From contig NZ_JAAABL010000002.1 of assembly GCF_009900765.1 (NCBI RefSeq), forward strand, positions 1 to 64,000: DNA of 64,000 bases, given 5' to 3'. Each line of letters begins with the position of its first letter. Within the stretch, counting starts at the first letter, position 1. Below the pieces are notes generated by a model. That model searched no databases, had not been told where the DNA came from, and was given only the letters and a program-made list of their open reading frames with translations. Of this stretch, positions 16,583-24,456 are shown in pieces. The position numbers and the translations under genes are program-made. Origin of the DNA: Rhodovarius lipocyclicus. GTDB taxonomy: Bacteria > Pseudomonadota > Alphaproteobacteria > Acetobacterales > Acetobacteraceae.

Positions 16583-16627
16583 TTGCCATGCATTGAAGCA
16601 GCAAGCGGAGGCCACAATGGCGTGGCC
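16583..16627 (+). promoter_or_regulatory. ANTAR-type two-hairpin leader of the nitrate operon
   Basis: Two stem-loops with hexanucleotide loops carrying A at position 1 and G at position 4, the published hallmark of ANTAR targets. P1: TTGC-CA-TGC stem, loop ATTGAA (16592-16597), GCA-GCAA. P2: GGCCAC (16610-16615), loop AATGGC (16616-16621), GTGGCC (16622-16627), a perfect 6-base stem. The linker is 5 bases. It lies between nasT and nasS, where NasT could prevent termination before nasS-nrtABC-nasBA-cysG. A terminator with T-run is not obvious downstream. Confidence 0.72.
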
Positions 16628-16698
16628 GGTCCACCGCTCCTGATCACCGCGGTCCAAAGGCGGCCCGCCAGCAGCGCTTCCAGCGCGCGGACACCGCC

Positions 16699-17736
16699 TT
16701 GCCAGACGACAGCTCCCTCGATTCCCCCCGTTCCGCGCGCCGTCATGCCGCGCAGGTCACCCGCATCGGCTTCGTGCCGCTGCTGGACGCCGCGCCGCTG
16801 CTGGTGGCCGAGGCCCTGGGCCTGTTCGAGGCCGTGGGCCTCAATGTCGCGCTTTCCGCCGAACCCTCCTGGGCGACCCTGCGGGACCGCATCGCCTTCG
16901 GCGCCCTGGAGGGCGCGCACATGCTCAGCCCCATGCCCATCGCGCTGGCCGCCGGGCTGGGCGGGGTGCATGCCGACATCACCGTGGCCTGCGGGCTGGG
17001 GCGCCAGGGCAATGCCATCACCCTCAGCCCCGCCCTGGCCAGCGCCTTCGCGCAGCGGGGGCCGCAGGCGCTGCGCGGCAGCACGCTCAGCGTGGTGTTC
17101 CCCTTCTCCTCCCACAACTACCTGCTGCGCTTCTGGCTGGCGCGGCTGGGGCTGGATGCCGACCGCGACATCCGCCTGACGGTGGTGCCCCCGCCGCAGG
17201 TGGCCGCCCACCTGGCCGCCGGGCGCATCGACGGCTTCTGCACCGGGGCGCCCTGGGGCAGCCACGCGGTGGCGCTGGGCGCCGGCCGGGTCATCATGAA
17301 CACCGGCGACATCTGGCCCGGCCACCCGGAGAAGGTGCTGGGCTTCGACGCCGCCTGGGCCGCCGCGAACCGGGAGGCCGCGATCGGCATCACGGCCGCC
17401 ACCATCGCCGCCGCCCGCTGGCTGGACGAACCCGAGAACCGCGACGACGCCGTGCGCATCCTGCGCAGCCGCGCCTTCGCGCATCTGGAACCCGAGACCA
17501 TCGCCAAGGGCCTGGGTTCGGTGGGCCAGCTTTCCTTCCGCGACGCCACCTTCCCCTTCCGGTCCGAGGCCGAATGGTGGCGCGGGCAGATGCTGCGCTG
17601 GGGCCACCTGCCGGCCGTGGCCGACAGCGTCGCGCTGCTCGATGCCTGGGACCCCGATCTGTGGCGCGCCGCCGCCGGCCGCATCGGTGAGCCCGAACCC
17701 CTTACCCCACCCCAACCGACCCCGCCGCTGGAGTAG
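16699..17736 (+). CDS. nasS: NasS-like cytoplasmic nitrate sensor
   Basis: Protein of 345 residues related to NrtA/CmpA nitrate receptors but with no signal peptide, as expected for NasS, which binds NasT in the cytoplasm and releases it when nitrate is present. Shared blocks with the NrtA-like protein next door: RIGFVPLLDAAPLLVAEALG, VVPPPQVAAHLAAGRIDGFC, GAPWGSHAV, GDIWPGHPEKVLGF. Start is a TTG at 16699; no in-frame ATG was found between the leader hairpins and this codon. Six bases separate its stop from nrtA. Confidence 0.86.
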   Translation: MPDDSSLDSPRSARRHAAQVTRIGFVPLLDAAPLLVAEALGLFEAVGLNVALSAEPSWATLRDRIAFGALEGAHMLSPMPIALAAGLGGVHADITVACGLGRQGNAITLSPALASAFAQRGPQALRGSTLSVVFPFSSHNYLLRFWLARLGLDADRDIRLTVVPPPQVAAHLAAGRIDGFCTGAPWGSHAVALGAGRVIMNTGDIWPGHPEKVLGFDAAWAAANREAAIGITAATIAAARWLDEPENRDDAVRILRSRAFAHLEPETIAKGLGSVGQLSFRDATFPFRSEAEWWRGQMLRWGHLPAVADSVALLDAWDPDLWRAAAGRIGEPEPLTPPQPTPPLE

Positions 17737-17742
17737 CCTCGC

Positions 17743-19002
17743 ATGAACCGTCGCGCCGCCATCCTGTCCATCACCGCGCTGCTGGCCGCAGCCCGGGCCG
17801 CCGCGCCGCGCGGCGCCTTCGCGCAAGGGGCCACCACGCCGGAGGTCCGCAAGGCCACCCTCGGCTACATCGCGCTGACCGATTCGGCCCCGTTGATCGT
17901 GGCCAAGGAAAAGGGCCTGTTCGCCAAATACGGTATGCCCGATGTGGAGGTGAGCAAGCAGGCCAGCTGGGGCGCCACGCGCGACAACCTGGTCCTCGGC
18001 GGGGGTTCCGGCGGGATCGACGGCGCGCATCTGCTGACGCCGATGGCCTATCTGATCCACACCGGCCGCATCGTGCAGAACAACCAGCCGGTGCCGATGG
18101 CCCTCCTCGCGCGGCTGAACACCAACGGCCAGGCGATCTCGGTCGCGGCCAAGCATGCCTCCCACGGCGCGAAGCTCGATGCCTCGCCGCTGCGCCGCGT
18201 GCTGACCCCCGAAAGCAAGGTCGCGATGACCTTCCGCGGCGGCACGCATGATTTGTGGATCCGCTACTGGCTGGCGGCCGCGGGCATCGACCCGGACCGC
18301 GATGTCTCTACCATCGTCGTCCCTCCGCCGCAGATGGTGGCCAACATGCGCGTGGGCACCATGGACGCCTTCTGCGTGGGTGAGCCCTGGAATGCCCAGC
18401 TCGTCGCGCAGCGCCTGGGCTACACCGCCGCCATCACCGGTGAGATCTGGAAGAACCACCCGGAGAAGGCCTTCGCCCTGCGCGGCAGCTTCGTGGAGCA
18501 GAACCCCCACGCCACCCAGGCCCTGCTGGCCGCCACGATCGAGGCCGCGCAGTGGTGCGACGTGCCCGGCAACAAGGCGGAGCTGGCCAACATCCTGGGC
18601 CGCCGTGCCTGGTTCAACGTGCCGCCGGCCGACATCCTGCCGCGCCTGCAGGGCGTGGTGGATTACGGCGATGGCCGCAACATCACGAACCTGGACCTGA
18701 CGATGAAGTTCTGGCGCGACCACGCCAGCTATCCCTTCCAGTCGCACGACCTGTGGTTCCTGACCGAGGACATCCGCTGGGGCGTGCTGCCGCCCGACAC
18801 CAACACGCGCGAACTGGTCGCGCAGGTGAACAAGGAAGCGCTGTGGCGCGCGGCGGCCGAGCGCGCGGGCGTCCCGGCCTCCGCCATGCCCGCCGGCACC
18901 AGCCGCGGGCCCGAGACCTTCTTCGACGGCAAGGTGTTCGATCCGGAGAACCCGGCGGCCTACCTCGCTTCCCAGCCCATCAAGCGCAGCCCGGGGGCCT
19001 GA
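17743..19002 (+). CDS. nrtA: Nitrate ABC transporter receptor (NrtA family)
   Basis: Periplasmic nitrate-binding protein of 419 residues with an Arg-Arg signal (MNRRAAILSITALLAAARAA, cleaved after AFA). Conserved blocks include YIALTDSAPLIVAKEKGLF, GATRDNLVLGGGSGGIDGAH, VPPPQMVANMRVGTMDAFCV, EPWNAQLV and ITGEIWKNHPEKAF, typical of NrtA/CmpA. Delivers nitrate (possibly nitrite or cyanate) to the NrtB channel, whose gene follows after 3 bases. Confidence 0.9.
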   Translation: MNRRAAILSITALLAAARAAAPRGAFAQGATTPEVRKATLGYIALTDSAPLIVAKEKGLFAKYGMPDVEVSKQASWGATRDNLVLGGGSGGIDGAHLLTPMAYLIHTGRIVQNNQPVPMALLARLNTNGQAISVAAKHASHGAKLDASPLRRVLTPESKVAMTFRGGTHDLWIRYWLAAAGIDPDRDVSTIVVPPPQMVANMRVGTMDAFCVGEPWNAQLVAQRLGYTAAITGEIWKNHPEKAFALRGSFVEQNPHATQALLAATIEAAQWCDVPGNKAELANILGRRAWFNVPPADILPRLQGVVDYGDGRNITNLDLTMKFWRDHASYPFQSHDLWFLTEDIRWGVLPPDTNTRELVAQVNKEALWRAAAERAGVPASAMPAGTSRGPETFFDGKVFDPENPAAYLASQPIKRSPGA

Positions 19003-19005
19003 TCC

Positions 19006-19884
19006 ATGAACGTGCAAGCCAAGCCGGTGGCGGCTCCCGCCGCCGTCTCCACCCCCGGGCAGGGCGCCAAGCGCCCGGTGCCGGTCATTCCGCAGGACAG
19101 CCGCCTGCGCAAGATCGCGGCGGAGGTGCTGCCGCCTTTGCTGATCCTGGCCGTGCTGCTGGCCGTGTGGGAATTCGCCGGCCGCCAGCCCGGCGCCACC
19201 CTGCCCGCGCCCAGCCAGGTCTGGACGCAGAGCTACGACCTGATCGTCAACCCGTTCTATGACAATGGCGGGCTGGACAAGGGCCTGTTCTGGCACCTGT
19301 CCGCCAGCCTGACGCGCGTGTTCATGGGCTTTTCCATCGCGGCGGTGGTGGGTATCGCCACCGGCCTGCTGATCGGTACCTCCACCTTCGCCATGCGCGG
19401 GCTCGACCCCATCTTCCAGGTGCTGCGCACCATCCCGCCGCTCGCCTGGCTGCCGCTGTCGCTGGCCGCCTTCCGGGAGGCACAGCCGAGCGCCATCTTC
19501 GTGATCTTCATCACCTCGGTCTGGCCGATTATCATCAACACCTCCGTCGGCGTGCGGAACGTCCCGCAGGATTACCGCAACGTCGCCGCCGTGATCCGGC
19601 TGCGCGGCCCGGCCTACTTCCTGAAGGTCGTCCTGCCGGCGGCCGCCCCCTACATCTTCACCGGTCTGCGCATCGGCATCGGCCTGTCCTGGCTGGCGAT
19701 CATCGCGGCGGAGATGCTGATCGGCGGCGTGGGCATCGGCTTCTTCGTGTGGGATGCCTGGAACAGCTCCAACCTGACCGACATCATCGTGGCCCTGGTC
19801 TATGTGGGCCTTGTGGGCTTCGCGCTGGACCGCCTCGTGGCTCTGGTCGGCCGTCTGGTTACCCGTGGCACCATGGCGAATTGA
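19006..19884 (+). CDS. nrtB: Nitrate ABC transporter permease (NrtB family)
   Basis: Inner-membrane permease of 292 residues. About 45 polar residues precede the first helix (LLILAVLLAVWEFAG). Further helices include VFMGFSIAAVVGIATGLLIG, then the RTIPPLAWLPLSLAAF block shared by NrtB/SsuC/TauC permeases, and the EAA-like loop IRLRGPAYFLKVVLPAAAPY. Works with the NrtA- and NrtC-like neighbours. Confidence 0.9.
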   Translation: MNVQAKPVAAPAAVSTPGQGAKRPVPVIPQDSRLRKIAAEVLPPLLILAVLLAVWEFAGRQPGATLPAPSQVWTQSYDLIVNPFYDNGGLDKGLFWHLSASLTRVFMGFSIAAVVGIATGLLIGTSTFAMRGLDPIFQVLRTIPPLAWLPLSLAAFREAQPSAIFVIFITSVWPIIINTSVGVRNVPQDYRNVAAVIRLRGPAYFLKVVLPAAAPYIFTGLRIGIGLSWLAIIAAEMLIGGVGIGFFVWDAWNSSNLTDIIVALVYVGLVGFALDRLVALVGRLVTRGTMAN

Positions 19885-19895
19885 GGAGACAGACC

Positions 19896-20690
19896 ATGCC
19901 CGCATTCCTCGACATTTCCCGCCTGACCATCGCCTTCCCGCGCAGCCCGGTGCCCGTGCTGTCCGATGTGGAACTGGCGATCGAAAAGGGCGAGTTCGTC
20001 GCCGTGATCGGCCATTCCGGCTGCGGCAAGTCCACCATGCTGAACGTGGTGGCCGGCCTGCTGGAACCCACGCTGGGCGGCGTCGTGCTGGATGGGCGCG
20101 AGATCTCGGGCCCCGGCCCGGACCGCGCCGTGGTGTTCCAGAACCATTCCCTGCTGCCCTGGCTCACCTGCTACGAGAACATCAAGCTGGCGGTGGACCA
20201 GACCCTGCGCGGCAGCATGTCCCGCAAGGAACGGCACGAATGGATCCTGCACAACCTGGCCCTGGTGCGCATGACGCATGCCAAGGACAAGCGCCCGCAT
20301 GAGATCTCGGGCGGCATGAAGCAGCGCATCGGCATCGGCCGGGCGCTCGCCATGAAGCCCAAGGTGCTGCTGATGGACGAGCCCTTCGGCGCGCTGGACG
20401 CGCTGACCCGCGCGCATCTGCAGGACCAGGTGATGCAGATCCACGCGGAGCTCGGCATGACCACCATGATGATCACCCACGACGTGGATGAGGCGGTGCT
20501 GCTGTCCGACCGCATCGTGATGCTGACCAACGGCCCGAACGCGCATGTGGGAGAGATCCTGCACGTGGACCTGCCCCGCCCGCGTGATCGGCTGGCGCTG
20601 GCCAACGACCCGCGCTTCATCAACGCGCGCGCCGCCGTGCTGGAATTCCTGCACGCGCGCCACGCCAACCCGGCGCTGGAAGCGGCCTGA
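19896..20690 (+). CDS. nrtC: Nitrate ABC transporter ATPase (NrtC/NrtD family)
   Basis: ATPase of 264 residues. Start at 19896 (MPAFLDISRLTIAFPRS) has GAGGAG a few bases upstream. Walker A GHSGCGKST, Q-loop VFQNHSLLPWLTCYENI, signature ISGGMKQRIGIGRALAM, Walker B VLLMDEPFGALDALTR, switch ITHDVDEAVLLSDR. Only one ATPase gene is present, so it is likely a homodimer rather than the cyanobacterial NrtC-NrtD pair; it lacks the receptor-like C-terminal domain of cyanobacterial NrtC. Confidence 0.9.
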   Translation: MPAFLDISRLTIAFPRSPVPVLSDVELAIEKGEFVAVIGHSGCGKSTMLNVVAGLLEPTLGGVVLDGREISGPGPDRAVVFQNHSLLPWLTCYENIKLAVDQTLRGSMSRKERHEWILHNLALVRMTHAKDKRPHEISGGMKQRIGIGRALAMKPKVLLMDEPFGALDALTRAHLQDQVMQIHAELGMTTMMITHDVDEAVLLSDRIVMLTNGPNAHVGEILHVDLPRPRDRLALANDPRFINARAAVLEFLHARHANPALEAA

Positions 20691-20692
20691 CC

Positions 20693-21907
20693 ATGCGCAT
20701 CCTGGTGATCGGGGCCGGGCCCGCGGGGACACGCGCCGCGGTGCTCGCGGCGGAGCGCGTGCCCGGTGCCTCGGTCACCCTGTTGGGGGCGGAGCCCACC
20801 CTGCCTTACGACCGCGTGGCGCTCTCACGCCTGCTGGCGGGAGAGGTGGAGGTTGAGGCGCTGATCACCCACGACCATCAGGCGCTGGCGGCGCGCGGCG
20901 TGACCTATCGCCCCGCCACCCGGGTGGTGGCGCTGGACCGCGTGGCGCGGCTGGCCCTCACCCAGCGCAACCAGGTGGTGCCGTATGACCGGCTGATCCT
21001 GGCCATGGGGTCCTCCGCCGTGCGGCTGCCGCTGCCGGGCGCGGAGCTGCCGGGCGTCGTCTGCTATCGCGACATGGCCGATGTCCGGCACATGCTGCGC
21101 ACCGCCCGCGGGCATGGGCGCGCGGTGGTGATCGGCGGCGGGCTGCTGGGGCTGGAAGCGGCGGCGGGCCTCGCGCACCGGGGCATGAAGGTCACGGTGG
21201 TGCATGGCACCGCCTGCCTGATGAACCGCCAGATCGACGACCGCGCGGGGCTGCTGCTCTCCGGCCGGCTGGAGCGGCGGGGCATCCGCTTCGCCATGCC
21301 CGCCAGCACGGTGGCCATCGAGGGCGAGGACCAGGCGACCGGCGTGCGGCTGGCCGATGGCCGGGTACTGCCGGCGCAGCTGGTGGTGATGGCCGTGGGC
21401 ATCACCCCCAACACCGCTCTGGCCAAGGAAGCGGGGCTGGAGGTGGGGCGCGGCATCCGCACCGATGCGCGGCTCGTCACCTCCGACCCCGCCATCCAGG
21501 CCATCGGCGAATGCGCCGAGGTGGAGGGCGTGTGCGTGGGCCTGGTCGCCCCCGCGCTGGAACAGGCCGAGGCCGCCATCCGCGCCCTGGCCGGCGAGGC
21601 CGCCCATTGGTCGCCCCGCGCCGATTCGGCGGCACTCAAGGTCTCGGGCGCCGCGGTGTGGTCGGCGGGCGAGATCGCGGCGCCGGACACCGAGACCCTG
21701 ACCCTGCTGGACGAGCAGGAGGAATGCTACCGCCGCCTCTCCCTGCGGGACGGGCGGCTGGTGGGGGCGGTGCTGTATGGCGACATCGCCGATGCCGGTT
21801 TCTACATGGACCTGATCAAGTGCCGCGCCCCGGTGGGGGACCAGCGCGCGGCGCTGCCCTTCGGCGCGGCCTTCATGAGGGATGCGGCCCTCGGGGAGGC
21901 GGCATGA
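20693..21907 (+). CDS. FAD/NAD(P) reductase subunit for assimilatory nitrate reductase
   Basis: Flavoprotein of 404 residues, like the N-terminal half of NirB and like Klebsiella NasC-type subunits. FAD motif VIGAGPAGTRAAVLAAERVP at the N-terminus, NAD(P) motif VVIGGGLLGLEAAAGL near 145-160, and AIGECAEVEGVCVGLVAPAL near 263-283 where the second FAD contact lies. It lacks the 2Fe-2S and siroheme domains of full NirB. Two bases after nrtC, and overlapping nasA by 4 bases, it probably passes electrons from NAD(P)H to NasA. Confidence 0.85.
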   Translation: MRILVIGAGPAGTRAAVLAAERVPGASVTLLGAEPTLPYDRVALSRLLAGEVEVEALITHDHQALAARGVTYRPATRVVALDRVARLALTQRNQVVPYDRLILAMGSSAVRLPLPGAELPGVVCYRDMADVRHMLRTARGHGRAVVIGGGLLGLEAAAGLAHRGMKVTVVHGTACLMNRQIDDRAGLLLSGRLERRGIRFAMPASTVAIEGEDQATGVRLADGRVLPAQLVVMAVGITPNTALAKEAGLEVGRGIRTDARLVTSDPAIQAIGECAEVEGVCVGLVAPALEQAEAAIRALAGEAAHWSPRADSAALKVSGAAVWSAGEIAAPDTETLTLLDEQEECYRRLSLRDGRLVGAVLYGDIADAGFYMDLIKCRAPVGDQRAALPFGAAFMRDAALGEAA

Positions 21908-24456
21908 CGCGCACCACCTGCCCCTATTGCGGCGTGGGTTGCGGGGTGCTGGCCAGCCCGGGCGCCCCGGTGAAGGGCGACCCCGCCCACCCCGCCAATC
22001 GCGGCCGGCTGTGCAGCAAGGGCACCGCCCTGGGCGAGACACTGGCCCACCCCCACCGCCTGCTGCACCCCGAGGTGGACGGCAAGCGCGCGAGCTGGGA
22101 CGCCGCGCTGGACGCGCTGGCGGAGGGCTTTCGCACCGCCCTCGATACCCATGGGCCGGAAGGGGTGGCGCTGTATGTCTCGGGCCAGTTGCTGACCGAG
22201 GATTATTACGCCGCCAACAAGCTGGCCAAGGGCTTCCTGGGCACGGCCAACATCGACAGCAATTCGCGCCTGTGCATGGCCAGCGCCGTGGCGGGGCATC
22301 GCCGCGCCTTCGGCGAGGATCTGGTGCCCGGCATCTATGACGACCTGGAACAGGCCGATCTGCTGGTGCTGGTGGGCAGCAACCTGGCCTGGTGCCACCC
22401 GGTGCTGTTCCAGCGCATCCAGGCCGCGCGGGCGGGCAAGCGCATCGTGGTGATCGACCCCCGCCGCACCGCCACCTGCGAGGGCGCGGACCTGCATCTG
22501 CCGCTGCGCCCGGGCAGCGATGTCGCGCTGTTCAACGGCCTGCTCGCGCATCTGCACGCCGTGGGTTTCTCCGCGCCGGGCATGGAGGCGGCACTGGACG
22601 CCGCGCGCGGCCTGGACGTGCCCGCCCTGACCGGTCTCTCGCCCGAGGCCATCGCCACCTTCCACGCCTGGGTCGCCGAGACCCCGCGCACCGTCACGCT
22701 GTTCAGCCAGGGGGTGAACCAGTCCTCGGCCGGGGCGGACAAGGCGAATGCCATCATCAACGCGCATCTGCTGCATGGCAGCCTGGGGCGGGCTGGCGGC
22801 GGGCCGTTCAGCGTCACCGGCCAGCCCAACGCCATGGGTGGGCGGGAGGTCGGCGCGCTGGCCAACATGCTGGCCGGCCATCTGGAATGGGACCGCCCTG
22901 GGGAGGCCGAGGCGCTCTCGGCCTTCTGGCGGGCACCGCGCCTGGCGCCGGGCCCGGGGCTGAAGGCGGTGGAGCTGTTCAACGCCGCCGCCGAGGGCCG
23001 CATCGGCGCGCTGTGGGTGATGGCGACCAACCCCGCTGTCTCCCTGCCGGCGGGCCATGCGGTGCGCAGCGCCCTGCGCCGGGTGCCCATGCTGGCTGTC
23101 AGCGATTGCGTGGCCGATAGCGACACGGTGGGCATGGCGCGCATCCGCCTGCCGGCGCTGGGCTGGGGCGAGAAGGACGGCACCGTCACCAACAGCGAGC
23201 GCGTGATCAGCCGCCAACGCCGCTTCCTGCCCGCCCCCGGAGAGGCCCGGCAGGATTGGTGGATCATCAGCCAACTCGCGGCGCGGCTGGGCTGGGGCGG
23301 GCAGTTCGCCTGGAAGGGCCCCGCCGACATCTTCCGCGAGCACGCGGCGCTGACCGGCCTGGCCCGGCCCGCCAACCGGGTGTTCGACATCTCGGGCCTG
23401 GCCGAGCTGACCGACGCCGAATACGAGGCGATGGAGCCCACCCGCTGGCCCGTCGCCCGGCGCGGCGAGCAGGGCGGGCGCCTGGCGCCGCCCGCGCGCT
23501 TCGTGCCCACCGCCTTCCGCCCGCCCGCGAACCTGCCTGGGGAGGGCCTGCCCTTCATCCTCAACACCGGCCGCCTGCGCGACCAGTGGCACACCATGAC
23601 GCGCACGGGCCCGGTGCCGCGCCTGATGGCGCATCTGCCCGAGCCCTTCCTGGCCATGCACCCCGCCGACGCCCCCGCCCCCGATGGCGCGCTGGTGCGG
23701 GTGGAAGGCACGCAGGGCCAGGCCGTGCTGCGCCTGCGGCACGACACCGGGCAGCGGCGCGGCGAAGTCTTCGCCCCCATGCACTGGACCGAGGCCTTCG
23801 CCCACGGCGCGCGGATCAACACCGCCGTGAACCCCGCCGTGGACCCCGTCAGCGGTCAGCCGGAGCTGAAGCACACCCCGGTGGCGGTGGAGCCCTTCGC
23901 CTGCCGCTGGCAGGGCTTCGTGCTGGCGCGCCGGCGCCTGGCGCTGCATGCAGCCTGGCAGGCGGTGGTGCCGCTGGAAGGCGGCGTCTGGCGCCATGAG
24001 CTGGCGGGCGGCGACCAGGCGGCCCCTCGCTTCGCGGCCTTGCGTGAGGCCTGCGGCGTGCCCGGCGCCAATTGGGTGGTGCTGGAGGATGCGGCCGGCG
24101 GCCATTACCGCGCCGCCGCCCTACGCGATGGCCAGTTGCTGGCCGTGGTGTTCCTGGCCCCCGATCACCGGCTGCCCCCGCGCGACTGGCTGGCCGGGCT
24201 GTTCGCGGAAACCGCGATCGGCAGCGCCGCCCGCCGCACGATCCTGGCTGGGGCGCCCGCCAGCGGCCCGGCGCCATCCCCCACCATCTGCGTGTGCAAC
24301 GGTGTTTCCCGCGCGCGGATCGAGGATGCGATCGGCGCGGGCTGCTGTTCCGTGGCCGCCGTGGGCGATGCCACCCAGGCCGGCACCGGCTGCGGCAGTT
24401 GCAGGCCGGAGATCGCCGCCCTACTTGCAGAAGCCCGCCAGCCGGAGCCCGCCTGA
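21904..24456 (+). CDS. nasA: Assimilatory nitrate reductase catalytic subunit with C-terminal 2Fe-2S domain
   Basis: Molybdopterin enzyme of 850 residues reducing nitrate to nitrite in the cytoplasm. The N-terminal 4Fe-4S ligands are Cys6, Cys9, Cys13 and Cys37 (TCPYCGVGCG, RLCSKG). Cofactor-domain blocks include SNSRLCMASAVAGHRRAFG, TLFSQGVNQSSAGADKANAI and FILNTGRLRDQWHTMTRTG. Residues about 794-845 form a BFD-like 2Fe-2S domain (CVCNGVSRARIEDAI, then AGTGCGSCRPEI), as in NasA of enteric bacteria. No twin-arginine signal, matching the assimilatory type. Start overlaps the reductase subunit gene (ATGA); its stop overlaps cysG by one base. Confidence 0.93.
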   Translation: MTRTTCPYCGVGCGVLASPGAPVKGDPAHPANRGRLCSKGTALGETLAHPHRLLHPEVDGKRASWDAALDALAEGFRTALDTHGPEGVALYVSGQLLTEDYYAANKLAKGFLGTANIDSNSRLCMASAVAGHRRAFGEDLVPGIYDDLEQADLLVLVGSNLAWCHPVLFQRIQAARAGKRIVVIDPRRTATCEGADLHLPLRPGSDVALFNGLLAHLHAVGFSAPGMEAALDAARGLDVPALTGLSPEAIATFHAWVAETPRTVTLFSQGVNQSSAGADKANAIINAHLLHGSLGRAGGGPFSVTGQPNAMGGREVGALANMLAGHLEWDRPGEAEALSAFWRAPRLAPGPGLKAVELFNAAAEGRIGALWVMATNPAVSLPAGHAVRSALRRVPMLAVSDCVADSDTVGMARIRLPALGWGEKDGTVTNSERVISRQRRFLPAPGEARQDWWIISQLAARLGWGGQFAWKGPADIFREHAALTGLARPANRVFDISGLAELTDAEYEAMEPTRWPVARRGEQGGRLAPPARFVPTAFRPPANLPGEGLPFILNTGRLRDQWHTMTRTGPVPRLMAHLPEPFLAMHPADAPAPDGALVRVEGTQGQAVLRLRHDTGQRRGEVFAPMHWTEAFAHGARINTAVNPAVDPVSGQPELKHTPVAVEPFACRWQGFVLARRRLALHAAWQAVVPLEGGVWRHELAGGDQAAPRFAALREACGVPGANWVVLEDAAGGHYRAAALRDGQLLAVVFLAPDHRLPPRDWLAGLFAETAIGSAARRTILAGAPASGPAPSPTICVCNGVSRARIEDAIGAGCCSVAAVGDATQAGTGCGSCRPEIAALLAEARQPEPA

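Noticed and set aside
16569-16587. Sigma-54-like site (TGGCA ... TTGCC) before the nitrate leader
   Set aside because: The GG and GC elements are 15 bases apart instead of the required 12, and the TTGC belongs to the P1 hairpin stem.
16558-19905. Open frame of 1115 codons antisense to nasS-nrtAB
   Set aside because: Its translation is Gly/His/Gln/Arg-rich without domains, and it mirrors the codon positions of clear genes on the other strand. High GC keeps antisense frames open.
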